Assembly: GCF_000814825.1 (NCBI RefSeq)
Contig: NZ_CP009302.1
Coordinates: forward strand, 62,001-126,000
Length of the DNA stretch: 64,000 nt
Source of the DNA: Berryella intestinalis
Lineage (GTDB): Bacteria; Actinomycetota; Coriobacteriia; Coriobacteriales; Eggerthellaceae
Direction: 5' to 3'
Part shown: in pieces, positions 24,424-33,660 of the stretch
Layout: every line of letters starts with the position of its first letter
Numbering within the stretch: position 1 is the first letter of the stretch
Made by a program: the position numbers and the translations under genes
The notes under the pieces: generated by a model
What the model was told of the DNA's origin: nothing
What the model saw: the letters and a program-made list of their open reading frames with translations, nothing else
The model's database searches: none

Positions 24424-25332
24424 ATGTCTGATCCGATTAAGAACCGCTACGATTTCGTCGTTTATTTCGATGTCGAGAACGGAAACCCAAATGGTGACCC
24501 CGATGCGGGCAATATGCCGCGCGTTGACTCTGAGACGGGGTACGGCTTGGTAACCGATGTGTGCTTGAAGCGGAAGATTCGCAACTACGTTGAAATGGTG
24601 CGCGAGGGTCAAAAAGGGTTCGAGATCTACATCAAAGACGGGGTGCCGCTCAACCGTAGCGATATGCGCGCTTTCGAGAGCCAGGGGATTGAGGCTGGCG
24701 AGGTTACCAAAGATTCGATCAAGAAACTTAAGAAGGACGACCCGGAGCTTGATGCAAAACTGCGGGACTACATGTGCCAAACTTTCTTCGATGTTCGCAC
24801 GTTCGGTGCGGTTATGACCACGTTCGTTAAGAATTCCCTGAACTGCGGTCAGGTGAGAGGTCCCGTGCAGCTTACGTTCGCCCGAAGCGTCGACCCCATT
24901 GTGCAGCAGGAGGTCACAATCACACGCGTAGCCATCACAACGGAAGAAGCGGCAGAAAAGAAAGAAACGGAGATGGGCCGAAAGTGCATCGTTCCTTATG
25001 CTCTGTATCGATGCGAAGGGTTCGTGTCCGCCAACCTCGCTCGTAAGACAACGGGCTTCTCTGAAGATGACCTGGAGCTTCTTTGGGAAAGCATCATAAA
25101 CATGTTCGAACATGATCGCTCTGCGGCTCGTGGGAAAATGGCGATCAGGAAGCTTGTTGTTTTTAAGCACGATTCGGAATTCGGAAACGCTCCGGCGCAT
25201 AGCTTGTTTGATTTGGTGCGTGTTCAGCGGAAAGAGGGAATGGAGGCTCCCCGGTCGTTTTCGGATTACGAGGGCATCGTTGTTGACGAAGCCGCTGTCC
25301 CCGAGGGGGTTGAGGTTATTCTCAAGCTATAG
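24424..25332 (+). CDS. cas7c: Cas7 (Csd2), backbone subunit of type I-C Cascade
   Basis: Forms the helical backbone along the crRNA. It has 302 aa. The N-terminus NRYDFVVYFDVENGNPNGDPDAGNMPR is the Csd2 signature; FFDVRTFGAVMTTF and RGPVQLTFARSVDPI follow. The ATG follows CAGGAGATAAATT. Highest-copy subunit of the complex. Confidence 0.97.
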   Translation: MSDPIKNRYDFVVYFDVENGNPNGDPDAGNMPRVDSETGYGLVTDVCLKRKIRNYVEMVREGQKGFEIYIKDGVPLNRSDMRAFESQGIEAGEVTKDSIKKLKKDDPELDAKLRDYMCQTFFDVRTFGAVMTTFVKNSLNCGQVRGPVQLTFARSVDPIVQQEVTITRVAITTEEAAEKKETEMGRKCIVPYALYRCEGFVSANLARKTTGFSEDDLELLWESIINMFEHDRSAARGKMAIRKLVVFKHDSEFGNAPAHSLFDLVRVQRKEGMEAPRSFSDYEGIVVDEAAVPEGVEVILKL

Positions 25333-25340
25333 GAACCCTT

Positions 25341-25997
25341 ATGTTTGACGAAGATAGGTACCTGGCTCTTTCCGGTATCCAGCATTTCTCATTTTGCCGA
25401 AGACAGTGGGCCCTCATACACATCGAACGAGTTTGGGCTGAGAATCTGCTCACCGTGCAGGGGTCCCTTATGCACGATCGGGCTCATGATGAGGGTATTC
25501 GAGAGCGCCGAGGCAGCATGATCTCGGTGCGGGGGCTCAACGTTCATTCGCGAAGGCTTGGCATTTGGGGTAAATGCGATGTCGTCGAATTTCATCTTGA
25601 TCCTGAAGGCCATCCTCTCGCTGGGGAGGATGGCCTTTGGCGCACGGTGCCCATCGAATACAAGCGCGGATCGGCGAAGCTTGTCGATGCAGATCGTTTG
25701 CAACTTTGCGCGCAAGCAATGTGCCTTGAGGAGATGTTCGCCGAAGATATAAAGGTGGGATATCTTTTCTACGGGCAGACAAGATCTCGTGAACGCGTTG
25801 ATATGACCGACGGCTTGCGGACCGAGGTCGAGGGTCTGCTCTCTGAGATGCAAGGTCTTTATGATAAGCGATACGTTCCCCGCGTTAAGCCGTTTGCGGC
25901 GTGCAGGTCGTGCTCTCTTTGCAAGTTATGCCTTCCGAAAACGAGCGGAATGCAGGTCGGGTCTTACATAGAGAAGAGTTTGGAGGGCTCGCTATGA
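25341..25997 (+). CDS. cas4: Cas4 PAM-selecting exonuclease
   Basis: Trims prespacers and sets PAM choice and spacer orientation. It has 218 aa. Four Cys expected to hold the [4Fe-4S] cluster are visible: FSFCRRQWAL near the N-terminus, and CRSCSLCKLCLP near the C-terminus. The RecB-type nuclease motif VPIEYKRGSAKL is present. Its stop overlaps the cas1 ATG (ATGA). Confidence 0.96.
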   Translation: MFDEDRYLALSGIQHFSFCRRQWALIHIERVWAENLLTVQGSLMHDRAHDEGIRERRGSMISVRGLNVHSRRLGIWGKCDVVEFHLDPEGHPLAGEDGLWRTVPIEYKRGSAKLVDADRLQLCAQAMCLEEMFAEDIKVGYLFYGQTRSRERVDMTDGLRTEVEGLLSEMQGLYDKRYVPRVKPFAACRSCSLCKLCLPKTSGMQVGSYIEKSLEGSL

Positions 25998-27025
25998 GGC
26001 GCCTGTTGAACACCCTGTATATTCTGACGGAGGATGCCTATCTTGCCCTCGATGGAGACAACGTTGTCGCAAAGCAAGGAGGGGCCGAGTTGGGGAGGGT
26101 TCCCCTTCATACGCTCGAAGGTATTCAGGTGTTTTCATATGCGGGCGCGAGTCCCGCTCTGATGGGGGCGTGCGCCGCAAAAGGCATAGCGATGGGGTTT
26201 TACGATCGGCATGGTAGGTTTCTTGCGGATGTCCAAGGGGAGTTCGTGGGTAATGTGCTGTTGCGGAAAGCTCAGTACGAAAGCGCCTTTGACGAGGAGA
26301 GATGCTTGGCGATCGCTCGGAATTTCATTCTTGGAAAGGTGTTCAATTGCAAGTGGATCTTAGAAAGGGCGCTGCGAGACCATGGCTTACGGATCGATGC
26401 TTCGTCGGTGAAGGAAGCTTCTAGTAGGCTGAGTGCCTCGTTAACGGAAATTCGCTCATGTCGCTCTCTCGAGAGTCTACGTGGGATAGAAGGAGACGCG
26501 GCGGCCGTTTACTTCGGTGTTTTCGATGAGCTGATTTTGCGAGAAAAAGAGACCTTTTACTTCAGAGGCCGCACGAGACGGCCCCCTCTTGATGCGGTAA
26601 ATGCAATGCTGTCTTTGTTCTATACCGTGTTGGCTCGAGATTGTTCAGCTGCTTTGCGCGGGGTAGGCTTGGATCCTTACATGGGGTTCTTGCACGTTGA
26701 AAGGCCGGGACGTCGCTCCCTTGCTTTGGATTGCATGGAAGAGCTGAGGCCGGTTTTGGTTGATCGATTCGTTCTTTCGGCGGTAAATAACCGGGTGGTG
26801 AATTCCAGCCATTTTCAAATGCGAGAGACGGGCGAGGTGGGTCTGAATTCGGAAGGACGGCGGGTGCTTTTCGATGCCTGGCAGAACAAGAAACGGGAAA
26901 GTATGACGCATCCGTTCGTAAAGGAGAAGATCCCGTGGGGGCTGGTTCCGTTTGTTCAAGCCCAATTATTCGGGAAGTTTCTTCGAGGGGACCTCGATCA
27001 GTATCCTCCGGTATTTTGGAAGTAA
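25994..27025 (+). CDS. cas1: Cas1 integrase
   Basis: Inserts new spacers together with Cas2. It has 343 aa from ATG 25994 (GGAGGG upstream); the longer open frame in front lies within cas4. Characteristic parts are LNTLYILTEDAYLALDGDNVVAK, GRTRRPPLDAVNAMLSLFYTVLARDC with the active-site region, and GLDPYMGFLHVERPGRRSLALDCMEELRPVLVD-like sequence with the metal-binding His and Asp. Confidence 0.97.
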   Translation: MRRLLNTLYILTEDAYLALDGDNVVAKQGGAELGRVPLHTLEGIQVFSYAGASPALMGACAAKGIAMGFYDRHGRFLADVQGEFVGNVLLRKAQYESAFDEERCLAIARNFILGKVFNCKWILERALRDHGLRIDASSVKEASSRLSASLTEIRSCRSLESLRGIEGDAAAVYFGVFDELILREKETFYFRGRTRRPPLDAVNAMLSLFYTVLARDCSAALRGVGLDPYMGFLHVERPGRRSLALDCMEELRPVLVDRFVLSAVNNRVVNSSHFQMRETGEVGLNSEGRRVLFDAWQNKKRESMTHPFVKEKIPWGLVPFVQAQLFGKFLRGDLDQYPPVFWK

Positions 27026-27036
27026 GGAGGACGGCT

Positions 27037-27327
27037 ATGATGCTTCTCGTTACGTACGACGTTGACACCGCCGATTTAGCGGGCGAGAGACGTCTTCGAA
27101 AGGTCGCCAGGGTATGTGTGAGTTACGGGCAGCGAGTTCAAAACTCGGTTTTCGAGTGCGTTGGCGACGCTTCAGTAATTGAGAAGATGAAGTCCGAGCT
27201 TCTTTCAGTTATCGATACGGATAAGGATAGCTTACGGTTCTATAATTTAGGAAACGGCTACCATTCCAAGATCGAACATCACGGGGCCAAACCGTCTTAC
27301 GATGCCGAAGGGTTCTTAGCGCTATAG
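27037..27327 (+). CDS. cas2: Cas2
   Basis: Structural partner of Cas1 in adaptation. It has 96 aa, from ATG 27037 or 27040 behind AAGGAGG. It starts MMLLVTYDVDTAD with the conserved Asp, then RRLRKVARVCVSYGQRVQNSVFEC, typical of the type I-C Cas2. The leader follows directly. Confidence 0.96.
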   Translation: MMLLVTYDVDTADLAGERRLRKVARVCVSYGQRVQNSVFECVGDASVIEKMKSELLSVIDTDKDSLRFYNLGNGYHSKIEHHGAKPSYDAEGFLAL

Positions 27328-27499
27328 CTCTCAAATTCGGTGGGATGCCGGTGCGAACAGGGGGCTGTCAGGGTTTTCCTGGGAGGTTCGCACCGGTCTT
27401 TACGCTTAATGTTGCCGAAAAAAAATCTCGATGAGCGTTTTTCTTCCTAGGTAGGTCAAGATATAGGGTCGACTAGGCTCTTTGCTACAATTTGTAGCG
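27328..27499 (+). promoter_or_regulatory. CRISPR leader with 11-bp inverted repeat
   Basis: 172 nt between cas2 and the first repeat. It holds a perfect 11-bp inverted repeat CCGGTGCGAAC (27348-27358) and GTTCGCACCGG (27386-27396), a form I recall from other type I-C leaders, and an A-tract (27418-27426). TACAAT (27486-27491) lies 9 nt before the first repeat and could be the -10 of the array promoter. Confidence 0.75.
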
Positions 27500-28610
27500 G
27501 TCTCCCTCCTCACGGAGGGAGTGGGTTGAAATTTTTTACATAAGTAGTACACGAAATCCGCATAATCGTCTCCCTCCTCACGGAGGGAGTGGGTTGAAAT
27601 GGCCTCAACCCCCAGTATAGAAAATAAGGGTTGGTCTCCCTCCTCACGGAGGGAGTGGGTTGAAATTTATCGACCTTGGCGGAAAGGTTGGAGAGCGTGG
27701 TCTCCCTCCTCACGGAGGGAGTGGGTTGAAATTGGCGCTGCGCTTCCTCGTTTGCTGCGTTCGCGGGTCTCCCTCCTCACGGAGGGAGTGGGTTGAAATT
27801 AGAGCAGAGGGCCTTTTTGGCGTCGCTGGAGCCGTCTCCCTCCTCACGGAGGGAGTGGGTTGAAATTCCCTTCGATCGAGCCAGTTGTTGAACACTTGGG
27901 TCTCCCTCCTCACGGAGGGAGTGGGTTGAAATCGCTCGCCCCTCCGCGAAGCGTCGGCGACTCGTCGTCTCCCTCCTCACGGAGGGAGTGGGTTGAAATG
28001 AAACCGATTTCACGCGTCCAAAAATGCTCTAAAAGTCTCCCTCCTCACGGAGGGAGTGGGTTGAAATCCGCCGCCGCGAACCCGTCACGCGGCTCCATTA
28101 GGTCTCCCTCCTCACGGAGGGAGTGGGTTGAAATACCTCCTCTACCTCGTTGTTTACTCAATTGAGTAAGTCTCCCTCCTCACGGAGGGAGTGGGTTGAA
28201 ATGCGCGTCGGCCTCCCTCCGCTGGGAGGAGCTGTCCGTCTCCCTCCTCACGGAGGGAGTGGGTTGAAATGTGCCCGACTTCGTCGTCATGAACACGCTC
28301 TTGCCGTCTCCCTCCTCACGGAGGGAGTGGGTTGAAATCCGCAGTCGGTGCATCGTCCCTTGGTGCGCTCGATGTCTCCCTCCTCACGGAGGGAGTGGGT
28401 TGAAATGGAGCGTGGTGCGAGTCCGAGGGCCTGCAGATCAGTCTCCCTCCTCACGGAGGGAGTGGGTTGAAATCTGACGGCGCTCATCGTCTACCAGGCG
28501 ATCGACCTGTCTCCCTCCTCACGGAGGGAGTGGGTTGAAATATCTGGCCTTCGTATGAGCCTTACCTATCGCGCTACGTCTCCCTCTTCACGGAGGGGGA
28601 GTTCCGAAAT
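27500..28610 (+). CRISPR. Type I-C CRISPR array, 17 repeats and 16 spacers
   Basis: The repeat is 33 nt: GT, an 8-bp stem CTCCCTCC/GGAGGGAG with loop TCAC, and the 3' tail TGGGTTGAAAT. Repeats start at 27500, 27568, 27634, 27700, 27767, 27834, 27900, 27967, 28035, 28102, 28170, 28238, 28306, 28374, 28441, 28509 and 28578. The first 16 are identical; the last (28578-28610) is degenerate in its 3' half, so it marks the leader-distal end. Spacers are 33-36 nt. I saw no spacer with an evident match elsewhere in the window. Transcription should run from the leader on the plus strand. Confidence 0.99.
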
Positions 28611-28684
28611 GAATGCTGGTTGAGAGTTGCATGATTCTGGAGATGTGTTCCGCATTAAAAATATTACGGAGCGCAATAAACCTT

Positions 28685-28712
28685 TTGTCTAATTATTGTG
28701 TGACGCTATAAT
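28685..28712 (+). promoter_or_regulatory. hicAB promoter
   Basis: TTGTCT (28685-28690), a 16-nt spacer, then TATAAT (28707-28712); the start of hicA follows 26 nt later. Confidence 0.65.
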
Positions 28713-28738
28713 TATATCGGCAGGAGAGGAGGAGGGGG

Positions 28739-28924
28739 ATGCCGCTAACAGCGAGGGAGGCTGCGAGGCTAATCAGAAGGAACGGCGGCAGGTTTGTAAG
28801 GCACGGCGGTAGGCATGATATCTACGAGACCGCAGATGGGACGGAGATACAGGTGCCGCGCCACGCGAAAGACCTAAGCCCAGGGGTGGAGCGGGACATA
28901 AAGGAAAAGCTGGGACTGAGATAA
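28739..28924 (+). CDS. hicA: HicA toxin (mRNA interferase)
   Basis: 61-aa double-stranded-RNA-binding-fold ribonuclease of a type II toxin-antitoxin pair. It reads ARLIRRNGGRFVRHGGRHDIYETADG with the catalytic His in GGRHDIY, and ends PRHAKDLSPGVERDIKEKLGL. Ribosome site GGAGGGGG lies immediately before the ATG. The antitoxin gene follows after 39 nt. Confidence 0.93.
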   Translation: MPLTAREAARLIRRNGGRFVRHGGRHDIYETADGTEIQVPRHAKDLSPGVERDIKEKLGLR

Positions 28925-28963
28925 GTTCCGGCACCACCCTCTTTCGAACGATAGGAGAGATCG

Positions 28964-29416
28964 ATGAAGTACATATACGAGGCGATCATAGAGCCCAGTG
29001 GGAATTGGCTCGAGGTCCGTTTCCCCGACTTCGGTATTATCACGCAGGGCGAGGATATGCAGGACGCAGCGTACATGGCGCAAGACCTCCTTGAGAACCA
29101 CATCGTCATGGCATTACGGAAGGGCCGCTCTCTTCCTGCGCCCACATTCGGTAACGATTGCAGCGATGCGGGGTATCGTATGGGCATTGTGGTGGATTGC
29201 GATGAAAGCACACCGCAGGTCGATACGATGACCGTAAACGAGGCGGCTGATATTCTCGATGTATCCCCGACCCGTATCAGGGCGATGATAAGTAGCGGCA
29301 TTCTCAAGAGCCAGAAGGTCGGCATGGTTCACATGGTGGACGCGCAGAGCGTCATGAACAGGTTCAACGAACCCGCGCGCGCGGGTCGGCCCAAGCGTGA
29401 GGCAGCGCTGGCATAG
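28964..29416 (+). CDS. hicB: HicB antitoxin with C-terminal DNA-binding domain
   Basis: 150 aa. Residues 1 to about 75 are the HicB partial RNase-H fold (YEAIIEPSGNWLEVRFPDFGIITQGEDMQDA). The C-terminal part MTVNEAADILDVSPTRIRAMISSGILKSQKVG is a MerR/excisionase-type helix-turn-helix, likely used for autorepression. The pair sits just beyond the distal end of the CRISPR array. AGGAGAG precedes the ATG. Confidence 0.92.
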   Translation: MKYIYEAIIEPSGNWLEVRFPDFGIITQGEDMQDAAYMAQDLLENHIVMALRKGRSLPAPTFGNDCSDAGYRMGIVVDCDESTPQVDTMTVNEAADILDVSPTRIRAMISSGILKSQKVGMVHMVDAQSVMNRFNEPARAGRPKREAALA

Positions 29417-29776
29417 CGTGAGCGGGACGAGGGCGCATGGTCCTTACTGCGACAGCATCGTTCTAGCAGGGAGCGATACCGTTGCCGCTTACGTCCGACA
29501 TTCCTCGTGGAGGGAGGCCAATTGGATATCGGAGCGCTATCGCTGTGATTCCGGTTCGTCCTTTGCGGAAATGCCGGGAAGATCATTCCCGGCTTCCATC
29601 GAAGGCTTTTCGAAACGTCGGTGATCCTGCTTTTTCTTCTACCCGCCTATAGTTTTAGTCATCTTTCATGATTCCGCCACAAGTTGCGAAGTTGTATAAT
29701 TCCGATTTAACACCAGATCCGTCGAAGGAATCATGGAAGAGACGCAATCGCTTGCTTCTGGGAGGAGATGCGCTTT
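29417..29776. other. Intergenic region upstream of the C69 dipeptidase
   Basis: 360 nt. An 8-bp hairpin GCCGGGAA/TTCCCGGC (29573-29593) without a T-tract lies in the middle. TATAAT at 29695-29700 is a good -10 for the dipeptidase, with an unclear -35. Nothing coding was recognised. Confidence 0.45.
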
Positions 29777-31921
29777 ATGAGTACGACGATGAAATGGGGC
29801 AAGGGGAGTTTCGGGAAGGTTATCGCTGCGGCATCCGCCACAGCGCTGGCGTTTTCCCTGGCGTTCCCCCTAAGCGCACTTGCTTGTACGCAGGTCTACG
29901 TCGGCCCTGGTCTTACGGACACCGGCGACGTCTACGTCGGTCGCGCGGAGGATTATGCGGCCCGCCACCCCAAGGCGTTCGGGATCCAGGAGCCTCGCGT
30001 TAACCCCGAGTTCTCATCCGACGAATCCAACTTCAAGTGGACCTATCCCAAGACGACGTTCCGCTACACGTATGTGCGCGACCTTCCTTCCGGCTGGGAT
30101 AACCGCACCGACGCCTACTCCGAAGCGGGCACCAACGAGAAGGGCGTCAGCGTTTCGGCCACCCTCACCACGGATTACAACGACAAGGTCAAAGCCGTCG
30201 ATCCCTGTGGCAGCGAGAGCTACTCCGACATCAGCGGCTTGGGCGAATACACCATCGCCGATATCGTGCTGGCGTGCAGCTCCACGGCCCGCGAAGGCGT
30301 TGAGCTCCTGGGTTCGATCATCGACACCCACGGCAGCTACGACTGCAATCAGATCATCATCGCCGACAACACCGAAACCTGGTTGTTCGCCCAGCTCTCG
30401 GGACATCAGTGGATCGGCATCAACCTGACGGCGGCCTATCCCGACAAGGTTTCGGTGAATCCCAACATCGGGCAGCTCAAATACAAGATCGACCTCTCCG
30501 ACAAGAACGTCTGCCTGCACTCCGAAAAACTCGAGGAGACCGCTAAGGCGGCCGGCAGCGCTGTCTATTTCGATGACGGCTCCCTCGATGTCGCCACCTC
30601 GTACGGCAGCGACAAGCCCGGGACCTCCCAATACACGCGCCTCGCACAGGGCCGCGTCTACTTCGGCTCCCCGTTGGCTGACGGAAGCTACACGATGGGT
30701 GACAAGGGCGTGACCTCCGTGAGCGACCCCCAGCTTCTGTTCGCCCCCGGGAACGGCAAGATCGACCTGTTCACCGCGCTGCGCTCTTTCGCTGCGCGCG
30801 GCGAGCAGGATAGCACCCTCAACGCCAACACCAACGCCGGCTTCTACGCCATCGGCAACAACCGCACGGTTGAAACCCATATGTACCAGATCCGCAAGGG
30901 CCTGAGCGCCGATATCGCCACCATCCAGTGGGAAAACCTCTCGCGCTCCGAGTTCGGCATCGCGGTTCCCAGCTACTCTGCTCTGCTTACCCAGGTCAAC
31001 AAGGATATCTATCCTGCTATCGACAGCTGGGACGAAAAGCATACGGGCACTAAGGAATCGGTTGACAGCGTCGATGCCGCTATGGACGCCTCGACTGATA
31101 ACGGCTCCCTCGACTACGTGCTGATGGACATCAACACGCTTGCCTACAACAACCGCGACAAGCTTGCCGGCAGCACCCGCACCTACCTCGACGCTCTGCA
31201 AAAGCAGCTGATCGCCCAGCAGGCGGTGGTCGACGAGATCATGCAGAAGACGCCTGCCGCCGAGCGCACGGATCTGGCCAACAAGCTGCACGATCGGGCG
31301 AGCTCCGAGACGTATGCGAAGGCGAAGGCCCTGCTTGATGACATGCGGGCATACCTGAAGGGCGATCAGTCGGCTCCCTTCGTCCCCAGCGATCTTGACG
31401 AAGCCACCGGGCTTCCGAAGACCCCGATCAGCTATGCGACCCCCTTCGTCGCTCCCGTCTTTGTCGCCGAACCCGCAGATGCGACCGTTGAAAAGGGAAG
31501 CGCCATCACGCTCAGTGCTCAGGCGAACATCCCCGACGGCGTCGAGGGAAGCGAGTCTCATCTCGCGTACGAGTGGTTCGATGCGGATAATCCTGCCGCC
31601 CCCATCGCTACGGGAAGCAAGCTGGACATCGACACTTCGACGGTTGGTTCGGCCAGTTACTACTGCGTGGCCACTAACGATACTTCCGGCCTGAAGGCGA
31701 CGTCGCGAACCGCTGCCATCACCGTGTCCGAGCCCCAGGCGGCTCCCGGCACGAAGACGGAAACGACGCAGAAAACGATGGCTTCCTCGGGTGACAAGGG
31801 TGCCCACAAAGCCCCTCAGACGTCCGATCCTCTGAGCCCCGTGGCCCCGATCGCTCTGACGGCTGTTGGCGCAGCGCTTGCCGCCGCGGCCTCCCTTCGC
31901 GCAAGGAAGGACGGGAAGTAG
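29777..31921 (+). CDS. Exported C69-family dipeptidase with C-terminal anchor
   Basis: Ntn-hydrolase dipeptidase (PepD family). From ATG 29777, 9 nt behind GGGAGGAG, the 714-aa protein has a signal peptide (1-36, ATALAFSLAFPLSALA) whose removal would expose catalytic Cys37 (CTQVYVG). DVYVGRAEDY and TEWLFAQLS-like WLFAQLSGHQW stretches of C69 follow. Residues about 560-660 look like an Ig-like domain (VFVAEPADATVEKGSAITL). The end, APQTSD then a hydrophobic helix then RARKDGK, resembles a degenerate LPxTG sorting signal. It would act at the cell surface on peptides. The upstream ATG at 29768 has no room for a ribosome site. Confidence 0.92.
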   Translation: MSTTMKWGKGSFGKVIAAASATALAFSLAFPLSALACTQVYVGPGLTDTGDVYVGRAEDYAARHPKAFGIQEPRVNPEFSSDESNFKWTYPKTTFRYTYVRDLPSGWDNRTDAYSEAGTNEKGVSVSATLTTDYNDKVKAVDPCGSESYSDISGLGEYTIADIVLACSSTAREGVELLGSIIDTHGSYDCNQIIIADNTETWLFAQLSGHQWIGINLTAAYPDKVSVNPNIGQLKYKIDLSDKNVCLHSEKLEETAKAAGSAVYFDDGSLDVATSYGSDKPGTSQYTRLAQGRVYFGSPLADGSYTMGDKGVTSVSDPQLLFAPGNGKIDLFTALRSFAARGEQDSTLNANTNAGFYAIGNNRTVETHMYQIRKGLSADIATIQWENLSRSEFGIAVPSYSALLTQVNKDIYPAIDSWDEKHTGTKESVDSVDAAMDASTDNGSLDYVLMDINTLAYNNRDKLAGSTRTYLDALQKQLIAQQAVVDEIMQKTPAAERTDLANKLHDRASSETYAKAKALLDDMRAYLKGDQSAPFVPSDLDEATGLPKTPISYATPFVAPVFVAEPADATVEKGSAITLSAQANIPDGVEGSESHLAYEWFDADNPAAPIATGSKLDIDTSTVGSASYYCVATNDTSGLKATSRTAAITVSEPQAAPGTKTETTQKTMASSGDKGAHKAPQTSDPLSPVAPIALTAVGAALAAAASLRARKDGK

Positions 31922-31952
31922 GCGGAAGCAAAGCGGACGGAATACCGTTTGA

Positions 31953-31992
31953 CGGCGCGGGAGGGGACGTTTCCTCCCGCGCCGATTTTTTT
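31953..31992 (+). terminator. Intrinsic terminator after the C69 dipeptidase
   Basis: A 12-bp GC-rich stem (31953-31964 with 31973-31984), 8-nt loop, then ATTTTTTT. It separates this gene from the converging LuxR regulator. Confidence 0.9.
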
Positions 31993-32009
31993 GATGCCCG
32001 CCGCGCGAG

Positions 32010-33422
32010 CTACCGGCCTCCCTCCAAGAGGTCGAACAGCTCGCCCTTGCTGTGGATGCCGATCTTCCTGTAGATGTGGCTGATATGGGCCTTCACGGTG
32101 CCCTGCGAGACGAACAGCGCCCGCTCGATATCGGCTACGGTCATGTGCTGGGCAAGCAGCTGCAGCACCTCTTCCTCGCGCGGGGTGAGTCCGAACGAGC
32201 GCGACAGGTCCGAGGCCCGCATGGCGGACTGGCTTGCCTTCGATTCGTCTTCGAGCGAGTCGTCCAGCACGATGCCCCACTTCGCCGACAGCCCGCGCTC
32301 GGTGAAGAAGATAACCAGGAACGCCAACACCACGACGATCGCGATCGCATCGTACAGCGTGCCGCTTTCGTTTTGTCCCAAGTGGGACGACGCAACGAAG
32401 AAGGTGAGCCAGCCCGCCAGCTCGACTAGGTAGCGAATGCCGCGCTCGATGCCGTTCAGCCACACGGCGCTGACGCCGAATCGATACGTGATGTTGCTGA
32501 GGACGATCATGATGTACATCGACAGCATGGTGTAGCCGGCGTCATAGCAGAAGGCCATGATCTGGCCGTTTCCCCCGAATGCGGGCATGACGAACAGAAA
32601 GCCGACAATGAACAGGGGGAATGCGAGCTGGTACACCGTGTCGAAGTTGAACCACTTCGAAGCGGACAGCACGCCGAAGAACACCAGCGCCGTAACGAAC
32701 AGGGCTCCGGCGATATTGCCGCCGACCAGCGGTTGGTTGGGCAGCGCCCCGAATGCGGCGGCGAAGGTGCATGTCGCCATGAGCACGATGGGCTTCCAGG
32801 GGATCGACTTCGCGTCCCCGGTGACAGACGGGCGCCCCAGCTGCTTTTCGGGCAGCCGCTTCATGCTGGCGTGAACGCAGGCGAAGCATACAGGCGGCAA
32901 AGCGATCGCGAATATCACGAGATGAGACGTGTCGAGCCCCATGAACAGCCATTTGATGGCCTCGCCAAGCGAGATCGCGAGGGCATGGTACAAGGCGACC
33001 CTCAGCGGGTTGAGCGAGCCGTAGAACTCGGCCCACATGAGAATGAGCGCTCCCAGACCGGCTCCGCCCAGCACCAACCCGCCTATGCGAAGGGCGGGGG
33101 ATTCGAGCGCGAAGCATCCGAACGAGAGCAAAGCGGCCCCCGCAGTCATGAGCGCGGCGCATGCGACGTGGGTGCGCGGGCGCTGCCAGAGAGGTCCCAT
33201 CCTGCCGGCGGCGAATGCAAGCGCCAGCGACGCGATGCCGATGGCGCTTTCGAACAGGAAGTAATCGGACACGCCGATGCCGGGGAAGGCGTCGAAGCGA
33301 AAGAATATGGACAGCCAGGCGCGATAGAGGCCAACGCCGAGGAACACGAAGGGAATGGCCGATACGCGCCCGAAAGCCGACCTCCAGTGGGCGGCGAATT
33401 CTCGATGCTGATGCGCGTCCAT
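32010..33422 (-). CDS. Membrane-bound LuxR family transcriptional regulator
   Basis: 470 aa. About twelve hydrophobic segments fill residues 15-365; the C-terminus holds a LuxR/GerE helix-turn-helix (FGLTPREEEVLQLLAQHMTVADIERALFVSQGTVKAHISHIYRKIGIHSKGEL). This architecture is abundant in Eggerthellaceae and lies next to respiratory or reductase genes. It is divergent from the flavocytochrome gene at 33661 and probably controls it in response to a signal sensed in the membrane. The signal is unknown. Confidence 0.93.
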   Translation of the reverse strand: MDAHQHREFAAHWRSAFGRVSAIPFVFLGVGLYRAWLSIFFRFDAFPGIGVSDYFLFESAIGIASLALAFAAGRMGPLWQRPRTHVACAALMTAGAALLSFGCFALESPALRIGGLVLGGAGLGALILMWAEFYGSLNPLRVALYHALAISLGEAIKWLFMGLDTSHLVIFAIALPPVCFACVHASMKRLPEKQLGRPSVTGDAKSIPWKPIVLMATCTFAAAFGALPNQPLVGGNIAGALFVTALVFFGVLSASKWFNFDTVYQLAFPLFIVGFLFVMPAFGGNGQIMAFCYDAGYTMLSMYIMIVLSNITYRFGVSAVWLNGIERGIRYLVELAGWLTFFVASSHLGQNESGTLYDAIAIVVVLAFLVIFFTERGLSAKWGIVLDDSLEDESKASQSAMRASDLSRSFGLTPREEEVLQLLAQHMTVADIERALFVSQGTVKAHISHIYRKIGIHSKGELFDLLEGGR

Positions 33423-33541
33423 ACCCCTCCTGCATGAAACGACGGCGCCGGTTCCGCTTCGATCGGGCGACCTCGTGCGAACGAGCCTTCATTGTAGGGG
33501 TTTTTCACGGGAACCGTCACCTGAAAGTCGAGGTCGTCGCA

Positions 33542-33571
33542 GGGTTAATCCGGGGTTATCCCATTTAACCC
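33542..33571. promoter_or_regulatory. Inverted repeat in the LuxR-flavocytochrome divergent region
   Basis: GGGTTAA (33542-33548) and TTAACCC (33565-33571), with a third GGGTTA copy inside (33554-33559). It lies between the two start codons and is a candidate LuxR-type operator. Confidence 0.45.
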
Positions 33572-33660
33572 GGGTGGACGATTGCGCGTGCGGGGCGGCT
33601 GCGGCATGGTTTTCAGCAGGTTGTAGGGGCCCGCTTGTGCGGGAAACCGAAGGAGGAAGC

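Noticed and set aside
28135-28169. Self-targeting of the moeA promoter by spacer 10
   Set aside because: Only the PAM-distal 10-nt palindrome core is shared; there is no seed match.
27510-28487. Several open frames across the CRISPR array
   Set aside because: They are made of the repeat read in frame and have no coding features of their own.
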